Assembly (NCBI GenBank): GCA_015478775.1
Contig: JADMKP010000008.1
Location: 310,076-374,075, forward strand
Direction of reading: 5' to 3'
DNA from: Fermentimonas sp.
GTDB taxonomy: Bacteria; Bacteroidota; Bacteroidia; Bacteroidales; Dysgonomonadaceae
DNA: 64,000 nucleotides
In this document: piece by piece, positions 51,323 to 61,226 of the stretch
How positions within the stretch are numbered: position 1 is the stretch's first letter
How the letters are laid out: every line of letters begins with the position of its first letter
Translations under genes and position numbers: made by a program
Notes under the pieces: model-generated
Told to the model about the DNA's origin: nothing
The model's input: the letters and a program-made list of their open reading frames with translations, nothing else
Databases searched by the model: none

Positions 51323-54079
51323 ATGCGTAAACTACTTTCCTTACCTCCCAATGCTGTAAAGGATTATTACAAGCTTAATAATCGTAATAGTGAAGATTGG
51401 TTTTGTACGTCCGACCCTCGTGATATGAGGTTGGGATCGGGTAGTGGTACTACATGGTTGCTGGAGGAGTGTTTTAGGGAGGAGGCGTCGGGCACTAATT
51501 TTATGGAGTGGCTATCGTCTGAGAAAAGGATATTGATTCATGCGGGTGGGCAGAGCCGCCGTTTGCCTGCGTATGCTGTGACGGGAAAGATTGGTTTGCC
51601 TGTGCCGGTGTTTAGATGGGCCAGGGGGCAGAGGTTGTCGCAGGATTTGTTGAGTTTGCAGCTGCCGTTGTATAAGAAGATTATGAGGTTGGCGCCTGAA
51701 TCTATGCGCACGTTGGTGGTGAGTGGTGATGTTTATATTCATACCGACAAGCCTTTGCAGGTGATATCGGAGGCGGATGTGGTGTGCTATGGTTTGTGGG
51801 TGGATGCTTCGCTGGCAACTCGTCATGGTGTGTTTGCTGCTAAGAGGGAGAGCCCCGAGGTGCTGGACTTTATGTTGCAGAAGCCGTCGCTGGGTGAGCT
51901 GGAGGGCTTGTCTGATTCGCACTTCTTCTTGATGGATATTGGTTTATGGTTATTGAGCGATCGTGCCGTGGCCCTTTTGCGAGAGCGCTCGTATGGTGAT
52001 GGTGAAGGCTTGAGGTTTTATGATCTTTATAGTGAGTTTGGACTGGCATTGGGCGACTCTCCGTTGATTAGTGATGGTGATATTAATGGTTTGAAGGTGA
52101 AGATTCTTCCGCTTAATGGTGGTGAGTTTTATCATTTTGGTACTAGTCGCGAGATGATTTCTTCTTCTTTAGCTTTGCAAAACAGGGTGTATGATCAGAG
52201 GTTGATTATGCATCGTAAGATTAAGCCTAATCCTGCAATTTTTACGCAGAATGCGGTGGTGGACATTGCTTTTGATGAGGGCAACAGGAATATTTGGATT
52301 GAGAATTCTGTTGTTGGCAAGGGCTGGTCTGTGTCTACAGATAATGTTATTACTGGGGTTCCCCCAAATGATTGGCAAATTGATGTGCCCAAAGGTGTGT
52401 GCATTGATATGGTGCCTGTGGGTGATAGAGGTTTTGTGGTTCGCACGTATGGTATTGATGATGCGTTTAAGGGTGATCTTCAAAAGGATGCGCTGTTTCC
52501 ATATCTTGAGTCTAATGATGATATAGAGAAGGTTTTACTTTGGATGATTGGTGGCGATTCTTTATCGAATGAGGGTAGAGAGATTTGGATGAATGCTCAG
52601 CGGTTCTCGGCCGATGAGTTGATGGATGTTGCTTCTTTATCTAGGTTGTATGAGCAGCGTAAAGGGTTGAGACGCAGCAATTATTCTATGCTGGAGAAGA
52701 ATTTTGGGAAGAGTGTTTTTTATCAGCTCGATTTGAGTGATGTGGCCAATGATTATATTGATTTGGGGTTGCCTGTGCCATCTACTTTAACTGATGATGC
52801 TGATGTTATGCATAGGATTCATAATAGGATGTTGCGCTCTCGTCTTTTGGGCTTGAAGGGTGATATGGTGAACTCTAAGTCTGAAGAGATGGAGTCGTTT
52901 GCTCTTTTGAGAAATGGCTTGATTAGTGCTGTTAGTGAGCATAAGAGGATGCCTCGGTTGGCTGCTTTGCCCGATCAGATTGTGTGGGGCAGGAGCCCGG
53001 TGAGGATTGATTTGGCGGGGGGGTGGACCGATACTCCGCCTTTTTCGCTTTACTCGGGTGGCTCGGTTGTGAATATGGCTATTGAACTTAACGGACAGCC
53101 ACCATTGCAGGTGTATGCTAAGCCGTGTGCCGATTTTAATATCGTGTTGCGCTCTATTGATATGGGTGCCACGGAGGTGGTGCGCTCTTATGAGGAGCTG
53201 GGTGATTTTAGGTTATTGCAATCGCCCTTTTCTATTCCTAAGGCTGCTTTGGCGCTTTGTGGTTTTATTGCTGAGTTTGCTGCCGAAAGGTTTGACTCGC
53301 TTGAGGAGCAGTTGAGGGCGTTTGGATCGGGTATTGAGATTACGTTGCTTTCGGCTATTCCGGCGGGGTCGGGACTGGGTACTAGTTCTATTTTGGCTTC
53401 TACGGTGTTGGGTGCTTTAAACGAGTTTTGTGGTTTGGAGTGGAGTAAGCAGGATATTTGTACTAATACGTTGGTGTTGGAGCAGTTGCTAACTAGTGGT
53501 GGTGGCTGGCAGGATCAGTATGGGGGTTTTATGCATGGTGTGAAGTTGCTTGAATCGGATAGTGGTTTTGTGCAGACTCCTAAAGTGAGTTGGTTGCCCC
53601 AGACAATTTTTACAGACGCTGTTTATTCTTCTTGTCACTTGTTGTATTACACGGGTATTACGCGTGTGGCTAAAAATATATTGGGTGAGATTGTGAAGTC
53701 GATGTTCCTAAACTCGGGCAAGCATCTTTCTATTCTTAATGATATGAAAGCGCATGCCATTGATATGGCTGAGTGCATACAGCGAGGTGATTTTGATAGG
53801 TTCGGAAAACTGATACTGAAAACATGGCACCAGAATAAAGGTCTGGATATAGGTACCAATCCTCCTGAAGTGGCCGCTATTATCGATCTGATAAAGGATT
53901 ATACACTGGGTTATAAGTTGCCTGGTGCAGGGGGTGGTGGTTATTTATACATGGTTGCCAAAGACCCCGATGCTGCCCTCCGTATCAGAAAGGTGCTGAG
54001 CGATAACCCGCCAAATAACAAGGCCCGCTTTGTTGAAATGCAACTTTCTAATAAGGGGTTTCAGGTTTCTAGATCGTGA
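51323..54079 (+). CDS. fkp: Bifunctional L-fucokinase / GDP-L-fucose pyrophosphorylase
   Basis: The 918-residue enzyme makes GDP-fucose from free L-fucose in two steps. The N-terminal half is the pyrophosphorylase (ILIHAGGQSRRLPAYAVTGK, then FRWARGQRLSQDLLSLQLPL, VVSGDVYIH); the C-terminal half (~550-918) is a GHMP kinase with RSPVRIDLAGGWTDTPPFSL, the ATP loop IPAGSGLGTSSILASTVLGA and GAGGGGYLYMVAKD. Bacteroides Fkp has 949 residues and the same order. It lets the cell put scavenged fucose on surface polysaccharides and glycoproteins. It follows the polysaccharide locus and precedes a GH2 gene by 6 bases, which could help release fucosylated or other host/plant sugars. Codon use is G-rich like wecC. 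Confidence 0.96.
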   Translation: MRKLLSLPPNAVKDYYKLNNRNSEDWFCTSDPRDMRLGSGSGTTWLLEECFREEASGTNFMEWLSSEKRILIHAGGQSRRLPAYAVTGKIGLPVPVFRWARGQRLSQDLLSLQLPLYKKIMRLAPESMRTLVVSGDVYIHTDKPLQVISEADVVCYGLWVDASLATRHGVFAAKRESPEVLDFMLQKPSLGELEGLSDSHFFLMDIGLWLLSDRAVALLRERSYGDGEGLRFYDLYSEFGLALGDSPLISDGDINGLKVKILPLNGGEFYHFGTSREMISSSLALQNRVYDQRLIMHRKIKPNPAIFTQNAVVDIAFDEGNRNIWIENSVVGKGWSVSTDNVITGVPPNDWQIDVPKGVCIDMVPVGDRGFVVRTYGIDDAFKGDLQKDALFPYLESNDDIEKVLLWMIGGDSLSNEGREIWMNAQRFSADELMDVASLSRLYEQRKGLRRSNYSMLEKNFGKSVFYQLDLSDVANDYIDLGLPVPSTLTDDADVMHRIHNRMLRSRLLGLKGDMVNSKSEEMESFALLRNGLISAVSEHKRMPRLAALPDQIVWGRSPVRIDLAGGWTDTPPFSLYSGGSVVNMAIELNGQPPLQVYAKPCADFNIVLRSIDMGATEVVRSYEELGDFRLLQSPFSIPKAALALCGFIAEFAAERFDSLEEQLRAFGSGIEITLLSAIPAGSGLGTSSILASTVLGALNEFCGLEWSKQDICTNTLVLEQLLTSGGGWQDQYGGFMHGVKLLESDSGFVQTPKVSWLPQTIFTDAVYSSCHLLYYTGITRVAKNILGEIVKSMFLNSGKHLSILNDMKAHAIDMAECIQRGDFDRFGKLILKTWHQNKGLDIGTNPPEVAAIIDLIKDYTLGYKLPGAGGGGYLYMVAKDPDAALRIRKVLSDNPPNNKARFVEMQLSNKGFQVSRS

Positions 54080-54085
54080 TTTGAT

Positions 54086-56842
54086 ATGAAAAATAAATGT
54101 AGCATCAAAATTCAAATAGCATTATATTTACTTATAATGATTTTTGCTAATCTGTTTATGTTGTCGTGTTCTACCTCTGCAAAAAAAGAATTGGCTCAGC
54201 GTGAGAAAATCTCTCTAAACGAAAATTGGACTTTTTATCGATATGATATGTCAGAAGAGGCCGATGATCTGAATTATGACATACGGCCTGTAATTGAAGA
54301 TGATAGTGAATATTTGGTTGCAGATGCTAAACCAACAGAGGCTATTAAAGCTAGTGATTCAGCAGAGGTACTAAAACCATGGGTGCTACCCACAGCAAAT
54401 GCTTTTATAAAAGATCCCCAAAAGCATTATATCCGTCCCAATAGCGAAGCACCTGGAAAAGATTTTCCATTTCTTCAACTAGATTTCAATGACTCTGATT
54501 GGGAGAGTGTAACTTTACCGCACGACTGGGCAATAGATGGTCCGTTTTACGAAGGTGATAATCCTGAAGTAGGTGGTGGAATGGGGCGTCTTCCTGTTCA
54601 AGGAATAGCCTGGTATCGGAAAAAGCTGAATATTACTTCAGATGATGTTGGTAAGTCAATCTTTTTAGAAGTGGAGGGTGCCATGTCGTATGCCATGGTC
54701 TGGCTCAACGGTACTCTAGTGGGCGGTTGGCCCTATGGCTACAACTCGTGGCAACTGGATATTACTCCATATATTATCTTTGGGGAAGACAACCAGCTGG
54801 CCATCCGCATCGACAACCCTAACTACTCTTCACGCTGGTATCCGGGTGCAGGAATCTACAGAAATGTTTGGCTTATCAAAACACACCCCATACACATCGG
54901 TCAATGGGGTACGTATATAACAACAAGTGAGGTCTCTTCGGCATCAGCAATGGTAGACCTTGAAATAAGTGTAAATAATGATTCCAAATCGGTAGTAGAG
55001 GTAACAATAGAAACAGAAATATTTGAGTTGGATAGCTTGGGAGTTAAAGGGGAGAAAAGTATCAACCGTTTTCCTGATTCGGTAATTTCTCTAGATCCTG
55101 GCGAAAGAGGTAAAACTAAACTTACAACTGAGATTAATAATCCGAAATTATGGGGACCAAAACCTACTCAAATTCCTAATCTATATCAGGCGGTAACTAC
55201 ATTAAAACAAAACAATAGGGTAGTGGATCGTTACGAAACTAATTTCGGTATTAGGGACCTTCAGTTTAACCCTAATGAGGGTGTTTTGGTAAATGGTGAG
55301 TTAATTGAACTTAAGGGTGTAAACCAACATCATGATTTGGGTGCTCTTGGGGCTGCGTTTAACCGAGGTGCTGCAGAGCGACAACTTGAACTTTTGCAGG
55401 AGATGGGGTGTAATGCTATTCGTATGGCACATAATCCTCCTGCTCCTGAACTGCTGGAGTTAACCGACCGAATGGGTTTTATGGTGGTTAATGAGATATA
55501 CGACTCGTGGGAGAGGAAAAAGACTCCGCACGACTTCCACCTAATATTCCCCGAGTGGGAGGAGGCTGATACTCGTTCTTTTGTGCGCCGCGACAGAAAT
55601 CATCCTTCTATAATCATGTGGAGTTATGGTAATGAGGTAGGTGAACAGTACACGGGCGAAGAGGGGGCGGCTATGGCTGAACGTTTAAATAGAATTGTAA
55701 AAGAGGAGGATCCCACACGTCCTACCACTCTTTCTATGAACTATGCAAAGCCGAATATGCCTTTTGCCAGAGTTGCCGATGTTATCGGTCTCAATTATCA
55801 AGGTGAGGGTATTCGTCAGGAGCCAGAATTTAAAGGTACAGACAGGATTCGTACTGAACCGCAATATGATTATTTCCACGCTGCCTTTCCCGATAAAGTT
55901 ATCTTCGGTAGCGAAATTGCATCTTCTTTTAGTAGTAGAGGTATTTATCTCTTCCCGGTAACCGATGCTAGCAGCTCCATCACTCGCGATGGTAGGGGCG
56001 GAGATTCTAATATGGCACAGGTAAGTAGTTATGAGTTATATGCGGTAGACTTTGGGTCGGCTCCAGATAAAGTATTTAGGATGCAAGATTTACATCCTTT
56101 TGTTGCTGGCGGTTTTGTATGGACGGGATGGGATCACTTAGGAGAGCCTACTCCCTATTATTCGGCACGAAGTTCCTATTGTGGTATTATAGATCTGGCA
56201 GGGTTTAAAAAGGACCGTTTCTATCTTTATCAGGCGCGTTGGAGACCCAACTTCCCGATGGTTCACATTTTGCCTCACTGGAATTGGCCTGATAGAGTAG
56301 GACAAGTTACTCCCGTTCACCTTTTCACCACTGGTGATGAGGCTGAGCTATTTCTAAACGGGCGTTCTATGGGTCGCAAGAAGAAAGGTGATTTAGAATA
56401 TCGTATCCGATGGGACGATATACTTTATGAACCTGGAGAACTAAAAGCTATTGCCTATAAAGATGGAGATAAATGGGCAGAGGAGGTTGTCTTCACAACC
56501 GGAGAGCCATTCTCTTTGCAGATGGAAGCAGATAGGAGTATAATTGCAGCTAATGGAGATGACCTATCATTCGTCACAGTTAAGGTAATTGATAGTGAGG
56601 GTCGCGTTGTACCCGATGCCGTACTTCCCGTTAATTTCACAATTGAAGGATTGGGAGAGATTGTGGCAACTGATAATGGCAATGCTACCGACATGACTCC
56701 TTTTCATTCCACTTCAAGGGATACTTTCAGTGGTCGATGCCTGGTTATAGTGCGAGGAAATAGAGGTAATCCAGGTGAAATTACAATTAAAGCCGAATCA
56801 CAAGGATTGAAAGAGAGCAGTATTACACTTATAACTGAATAA
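54086..56842 (+). CDS. Glycoside hydrolase family 2 lipoprotein (beta-galactosidase-like)
   Basis: The 918-residue protein has a lipoprotein signal (LLIMIFANLFMLSCSTSA) and the GH2 order: sugar-binding domain (VTLPHDWAIDGPFYEG, GIAWYRKKLNITSDDVGKSI), immunoglobulin-like domain, TIM barrel with GVNQHHDLGALGAAFNRGAA, NAIRMAHNPPAPELLELTDR, the acid/base in IIMWSYGNEVGEQ and the nucleophile in KVIFGSEIASSFSSRG, then C-terminal beta domains (DUF4982-like, FTTGDEAELFLNGRSMGRKK). The GNE and SE glutamates are present. Substrate specificity (galactoside, glucuronide, other) cannot be fixed. An extra ~80-residue insertion follows the signal peptide before the sugar-binding domain. Confidence 0.93.
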   Translation: MKNKCSIKIQIALYLLIMIFANLFMLSCSTSAKKELAQREKISLNENWTFYRYDMSEEADDLNYDIRPVIEDDSEYLVADAKPTEAIKASDSAEVLKPWVLPTANAFIKDPQKHYIRPNSEAPGKDFPFLQLDFNDSDWESVTLPHDWAIDGPFYEGDNPEVGGGMGRLPVQGIAWYRKKLNITSDDVGKSIFLEVEGAMSYAMVWLNGTLVGGWPYGYNSWQLDITPYIIFGEDNQLAIRIDNPNYSSRWYPGAGIYRNVWLIKTHPIHIGQWGTYITTSEVSSASAMVDLEISVNNDSKSVVEVTIETEIFELDSLGVKGEKSINRFPDSVISLDPGERGKTKLTTEINNPKLWGPKPTQIPNLYQAVTTLKQNNRVVDRYETNFGIRDLQFNPNEGVLVNGELIELKGVNQHHDLGALGAAFNRGAAERQLELLQEMGCNAIRMAHNPPAPELLELTDRMGFMVVNEIYDSWERKKTPHDFHLIFPEWEEADTRSFVRRDRNHPSIIMWSYGNEVGEQYTGEEGAAMAERLNRIVKEEDPTRPTTLSMNYAKPNMPFARVADVIGLNYQGEGIRQEPEFKGTDRIRTEPQYDYFHAAFPDKVIFGSEIASSFSSRGIYLFPVTDASSSITRDGRGGDSNMAQVSSYELYAVDFGSAPDKVFRMQDLHPFVAGGFVWTGWDHLGEPTPYYSARSSYCGIIDLAGFKKDRFYLYQARWRPNFPMVHILPHWNWPDRVGQVTPVHLFTTGDEAELFLNGRSMGRKKKGDLEYRIRWDDILYEPGELKAIAYKDGDKWAEEVVFTTGEPFSLQMEADRSIIAANGDDLSFVTVKVIDSEGRVVPDAVLPVNFTIEGLGEIVATDNGNATDMTPFHSTSRDTFSGRCLVIVRGNRGNPGEITIKAESQGLKESSITLITE

Positions 56843-57120
56843 TTATTCAAATACTAAATAACATGATAAGAAATTGCTTCAGATTATTAACCGCAGTTGT
56901 GTTGATAACTTTCAATTGATGGCTATGGTGGCACCACATCCCTATTCTAATGAGAAAGTTGCTTTGTGGATGGATTGGTAATTTCGTAAGAAATGTTATT
57001 AATATTAAACCTTCTTCTATATCTTTAACTGTGAGAGGTAAACATTTTGTTTGTATAGGGTTGTTATAGTTGTAGTGTTATTGAAATGAACAAACTATTT
57101 TTAATTAAAACCAAACAGTT
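56843..57120 (+). other. Intergenic region with short gene debris
   Basis: A 19-codon frame starting at 56863 (MIRNCFRLLTAVVLITFN) looks like a signal peptide and then stops; another frame right after reads APHPYSNEKVALWMDW before a stop. These look like the joined head and tail of a lost secreted enzyme, but are too short to name. No clear promoter for the DUF4382 gene is seen. Confidence 0.35.
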
Positions 57121-57948
57121 ATGAAAAGAAGAATTTTTAAGACCGGCTTACTGGCACTGGCATCGTTGGCGATGCTGTGGGGTGCTGTGGGCTGTGATAT
57201 CAATGATGATGTGAATGAGAAAAAGGCATCTATTCAGATTAAACTGACTGATGCTCCTGCTTTGAATTATGATGAGGTGAATGTTGATATTCGTGGCGTT
57301 AGTGTGGGTGTTGCCGGTGGTGACGCTGATGGCGACTGGATTGATTTGAATATCAATAACCCGGGTGTTTATAATTTGCTTGACTTGCGTAATGGGAATA
57401 CTGTTTTACTTGCGGGTGGTGATATTCCTGCAGGTGACATTTCTCAAATTAGATTGATGCTTGGTGAGAATAATAGTGTGGTGGTTGATGGTGTGGAGTA
57501 TGATTTGGATACGCCGTCGGCACAGCAGAGTGGTATTAAGCTGAATCTGCACCAGACATTGCTGCCGGGGGTGGCTTATAGTTTTGTGATGGACTTTGAT
57601 GCGGCGCGCTCAGTTGTGGCAAGAGGTAACGGTTCATACGGGTTGAAGCCTGTAATTCGTACTTATGCTGAAGCTTTTGGTGGTTCGATTAAGGGTGTTG
57701 TTTTGCCTGCCAGAGTGGATACTGTGGGTGTTGCATACGTTCAGATAGTGAATGATGGTGACACGCTGATATCTATCCCAGAGGATGATGGTTTCTTCCT
57801 ATTCGCCGGTTTGGCTCCTGCGATGTGGGACTTGACTGTTGTTGCTGATGAGTCTACCTCATATGTGGATGAAGCGATTGATGATATTGTGGTGAAAGTT
57901 GGTGAGGTTGTTGATTTGGGTGTTATTGAATTGGATGTTATAGAGTAG
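57121..57948 (+). CDS. DUF4382 domain-containing lipoprotein
   Basis: The 275-residue protein has a lipoprotein signal (LALASLAMLWGAVGCDIND, Cys ~25) and a DUF4382 domain (~35-185): IQIKLTDAPALNYDEVNVDI, then GVYNLLDLRNGNTVLLAGGD, IPAGDISQIRLMLGENNSVV, GIKLNLHQTLLPGVAYSFVM and FDAARSVVARGNGSYGLKPV. The C-terminal ~85 residues form a second beta domain (GSIKGVVLPARVDTVGVAYV, LFAGLAPAMWDLTVVADE) like a carboxypeptidase-regulatory fold. The function of DUF4382 is not known. It stands alone with its own strong terminator. Confidence 0.9.
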   Translation: MKRRIFKTGLLALASLAMLWGAVGCDINDDVNEKKASIQIKLTDAPALNYDEVNVDIRGVSVGVAGGDADGDWIDLNINNPGVYNLLDLRNGNTVLLAGGDIPAGDISQIRLMLGENNSVVVDGVEYDLDTPSAQQSGIKLNLHQTLLPGVAYSFVMDFDAARSVVARGNGSYGLKPVIRTYAEAFGGSIKGVVLPARVDTVGVAYVQIVNDGDTLISIPEDDGFFLFAGLAPAMWDLTVVADESTSYVDEAIDDIVVKVGEVVDLGVIELDVIE

Positions 57949-57978
57949 ATTATACTACATCTGTTTTTATGTTATGTA

Positions 57979-58014
57979 TAACCCCCAACGATTGTGTTGG
58001 GGGTTATTTTTTTT
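57979..58014 (+). terminator. Rho-independent terminator after the DUF4382 gene
   Basis: TAACCCCCAAC (57979-57989) pairs with GTTGGGGGTTA (57996-58006), an 11-bp perfect stem with a 6-base loop, followed by TTTTTTTT. It is almost the same sequence as the terminator at 50653-50686. Confidence 0.95.
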
Positions 58015-58027
58015 ATTTACCTCGTTT

Positions 58028-58478
58028 TTAATTTAATATTTTATCAATATCTATCCAGAAGAATCTAGGTCGATAGGTACTAACATCGCTAAATTGCTGT
58101 GCAAATACTTGCGTATTCACGTTATAGCTTACAAGTATCATGTTTAAAAGTATATATCTCTCCGGAATTGAATGTCTTTTTCTGTGTAAGCAATACATAT
58201 TTGTCTCGCAACTTAAATACATTGAATTGCGACGAAACAGGTACAGTTGACAGACCCTCTAGCTTTACTGCATCTTGCGAGTTTGCACTCCACCCGTTAC
58301 CATTATAATATTGCCAATTCTCATATGGGTTGCCAATTGCAGTGCGTGCAAGATGCACTTCTGTGATCGGATCAAAATCATTTCTTATATCTACTTGTGC
58401 ATATATATAATTATAATTTCCTTCACTTAGTGCTGCCATTCCATAATGAATATCTGCCGACCCTATCGCCAGCCACAT
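58028..58478 (-). pseudogene. Secreted glycan-active beta-propeller protein (DUF4185/DUF5005-like), C-terminal remnant
   Basis: Two minus-strand frames make the end of one gene. The first (58478-58122) has YGMAALSEGNYNYIYAQVDI, EVHLARTAIGNPYENWQYYN, GWSANSQDAVKLEG and FKLRDKYVLLTQKKTF; the second (to 58028) has ILVSYNVNTQVFAQQFSDVS and YRPRFFWIDIDKILN. This order matches propeller-type enzymes annotated DUF4185/DUF5005 in Bacteroidota glycan loci. A segment between the pieces is missing, the frame shifts, and the N-terminal half is absent. It is convergent with the DUF4382 terminator. Confidence 0.6.
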
Positions 58479-58798
58479 CAGTAATGCCTATTTTTGGTGC
58501 TAGGGCTGCAAATGGAGCAATACAGATAGCCTTGGAGTGGCTAATTTAACTTTCTATTCTGCTGACTCCTCATCTAATTACGGAATAATCATAGAAGGAA
58601 CAAGTAGTTTAGGCCACCTTATATATACATCGAGCGAAGTTGTTGAGGTGGAATAATATTTGCAAATAAAGTGAAAGATAGTTTATCAAAACAGGGCTTT
58701 TTACAAATAAATTAACTAAACTTGTACTTGTACTTGTTACAATATCTGCACTTAGATTACGGTTTCTAGATATTATTGAAAGACAGAATTAAAAAAAA
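58479..58798. other. Gap ahead of the GH127 gene with a plus-strand gene tail
   Basis: A plus-strand frame at 58504-58656 ends WSNTDSLGVANLTFYSADSS ... SSEVVEVE and then TAA. The turn-rich pattern resembles the end of a parallel beta-helix protein such as a pectate-lyase-type enzyme, but it is too short to name. From 58657 to 58798 there is AT-rich DNA with a GTACTTGTACTTGT repeat; TAAACTTG (58716 area) is a poor -7 match. No intact gene. Confidence 0.35.
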
Positions 58799-61189
58799 AT
58801 GAAAAGAATGAATGTAAAAACTATCGGGTTGTTTGTAGCACTGTTTATCTGCTATACTTATATAAAGGCACAGGAGAAATTGTATAACAACGAGTTCCCT
58901 ATTTCTGATGTAACGCTTCTTGATGGACCGTTTAAGCGTGCTCGCGATTTGAATCTTGAGGTGCTTCTGCAATATGATGTGGATCGTCTTTTAGCTCCAT
59001 ATCGTAAAGTGGCGGGTTTGCCGAAGAAGGCCGAAAGCTATCCAAATTGGGATGGTCTGGATGGTCATGTGGCGGGTCATTATCTTTCTGCAATGGCAAT
59101 TAATTATGCTGCAACGGGAGAAGAAATCTGCAAAGAACGTATGGATTATATGTTATCTGAGCTTAAGGAGTGTTTTGATGGAAATGCGGTAAATAGCGCA
59201 GAATGGGGAAGAGGCTATATAGGTGGGTTCCCAAATAGCGATGCATTATGGTCGACATTTAAGAAGGGCGATTTAGGTATTTATCAATCGTCATGGGCTC
59301 CTTTCTACAACTTGCATAAGATGTATGCTGGTTTACGTGATGCTTGGCTTTATTGCGACAATGAGCTTGGTAAGGAGTTGTTTTTGCAGTTCTGTGATTG
59401 GGGTATTGATATTACTTCTGGTTTTAGCGATGAGAAGATGCAAACGATGCTTAATATGGAGCACGGGGGCATGAATGAGGTATTTGCGGATGCTTATCAG
59501 ATTAGTGGAGACGAAAAATATCTTGAGGCGGCTAAGAGGTATTCACATAATATATTTCTTGACCCCTTGTCAAAAGGGATTGATAACCTCGACAATTGGC
59601 ATGCGAACACTCAAATTCCTAAGTTTATAGGATTTGCTAGGATAGCTGAACTTAGTAATGACAAGGATTATGAAAATGCAGCACGCTTTTCGTGGGAGAC
59701 CATTGTGAATAATCGCACCCTGGCTTTTGGAGGGAATAGTCGCCGAGAACATTTCCCAAGCATTGAATCGAGTGGCGATTATATTAATGATGTTGATGGA
59801 CCGGAGACTTGTAATTCGTATAATATGTTGAAACTAACTGAGGATTTGTATAGAATGCAACCATCGGCATACTATGCAGATTATTACGAAAGAACTCTTT
59901 TTAATCACATCCTTTCTACTCAGCATCCTGAGCATGGCGGGTATGTTTATTTTACTACTGCACGACCTCGTCATTACCGTGTTTATTCTACTCCAAATAA
60001 TGCTATGTGGTGCTGTGTGGGCACGGGTATGGAGAATCATAGTAAATATAATCAGTTTATCTACACCCACTCGGGCGATTCTCTGTTTTTGAACCTTTTT
60101 ATTGCTAGTGAGCTTAATTGGAAGGATAAAAAGATTAGAATTAAACAAGAAACTAAATTTCCTTATGAGGAAAGTACAAAGCTGACTGTTACTAAAGGTT
60201 CTGCAAGGTTCCCTCTTATGTTGCGTTATCCCGAATGGGTGAAGGAGGGGGCGCTAAAGGTGTTTGTTAACAAGAAAGAGGTTAAGCATTCAGCTCTTCC
60301 TTCTTCGTATATCTCTATCGACAGGAAATGGAAAAAGGGTGATGTTGTTGAGGTGGTGTTGCCAATGACCAATAGGGTGGAGCAGTTGCCTAATGTGAGT
60401 AATTATATTGCATTTTTACATGGTCCTATTTTGCTTGGTGCGAACACGGGCAAAGAGGATTTGAGAGGGCTGCTTGCTGATGATGGTAGATGGGCTCAAT
60501 ATCCTGGTGGTAGGTTGTTGCCGGTTGATCAGGCTCCTATTTTGGTAGAGGATGACATACAGCGTATTGCAGAGAAGTTGGTTCCTATTGAGAATGAGCC
60601 TTTGCATTTTAAGTTGAAAGTGGATATGGAGAACAGGATGGATGTTACTTTAGAGCCTTTTGCCAATATTCATGATGCAAGGTATATGATTTATTGGCTG
60701 GCGCTCACAAATAGTGGGTTAAAGTCGTATAAAGATTCGCTTACGGCAATTGAAAACGAAAAGATTGCTATTGAGAAACGTACAATCGATTTTGTTGCAA
60801 CGGGTGAGCAGCAGCCTGAAACTGATCATGCTATGGAAAATGAGTTTTCTGTTTCGGGTAATAATCATAACCAGTTTTATCGTGAAGCAAACAAAGATGG
60901 GTTCTTTAGCTATGAAATGAAGACCGATTCTGAAGCCAACGTCAGACTTATGGTTCGTTATTGGGGGGCTGAATATGGAGGCAGAAAGTTTGATATTTAT
61001 ATAGATGATGAGAAATTGTTGACCGAAGATAATACTGGTCGATGGAACCAATCTACATTTCATGAAGTGGAGTATGAGATTCCCAGCAGGATGGTTGAAG
61101 GGAAAGAGAAAATAAGGGTTAAGTTTCAGTCCCTTCCCGGTAATACGGCGGGTGCAGTTTACTTTATCCGTTTGCTAAAACAGAATTAA
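58799..61189 (+). CDS. Glycoside hydrolase family 127 (beta-L-arabinofuranosidase-type)
   Basis: The 796-residue secreted protein has a signal peptide (TIGLFVALFICYTYIKAQE) and a GH127 core: PISDVTLLDGPFKRARDLNL, the active-site segment DGHVAGHYLSAMAINYAATG, and the zinc/catalytic set Glu336 and Cys338 (DGPETCNSYNMLKL) with Cys405-Cys406 (AMWCCVGTGMENHSKYNQ), matching the arrangement of the characterised bifidobacterial enzyme, where one of the paired cysteines is the nucleophile. A C-terminal ~120-residue beta-sandwich (DUF6805-like, VRLMVRYWGAEYGGRKFDIY) follows. It should release beta-L-arabinofuranose. The GH43-CBM6 gene follows 37 bases later, so they are likely co-transcribed. Confidence 0.95.
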   Translation: MKRMNVKTIGLFVALFICYTYIKAQEKLYNNEFPISDVTLLDGPFKRARDLNLEVLLQYDVDRLLAPYRKVAGLPKKAESYPNWDGLDGHVAGHYLSAMAINYAATGEEICKERMDYMLSELKECFDGNAVNSAEWGRGYIGGFPNSDALWSTFKKGDLGIYQSSWAPFYNLHKMYAGLRDAWLYCDNELGKELFLQFCDWGIDITSGFSDEKMQTMLNMEHGGMNEVFADAYQISGDEKYLEAAKRYSHNIFLDPLSKGIDNLDNWHANTQIPKFIGFARIAELSNDKDYENAARFSWETIVNNRTLAFGGNSRREHFPSIESSGDYINDVDGPETCNSYNMLKLTEDLYRMQPSAYYADYYERTLFNHILSTQHPEHGGYVYFTTARPRHYRVYSTPNNAMWCCVGTGMENHSKYNQFIYTHSGDSLFLNLFIASELNWKDKKIRIKQETKFPYEESTKLTVTKGSARFPLMLRYPEWVKEGALKVFVNKKEVKHSALPSSYISIDRKWKKGDVVEVVLPMTNRVEQLPNVSNYIAFLHGPILLGANTGKEDLRGLLADDGRWAQYPGGRLLPVDQAPILVEDDIQRIAEKLVPIENEPLHFKLKVDMENRMDVTLEPFANIHDARYMIYWLALTNSGLKSYKDSLTAIENEKIAIEKRTIDFVATGEQQPETDHAMENEFSVSGNNHNQFYREANKDGFFSYEMKTDSEANVRLMVRYWGAEYGGRKFDIYIDDEKLLTEDNTGRWNQSTFHEVEYEIPSRMVEGKEKIRVKFQSLPGNTAGAVYFIRLLKQN

Positions 61190-61226
61190 AAATACTATTA
61201 ATAATAAAAGAATAAAACCTCTTACA

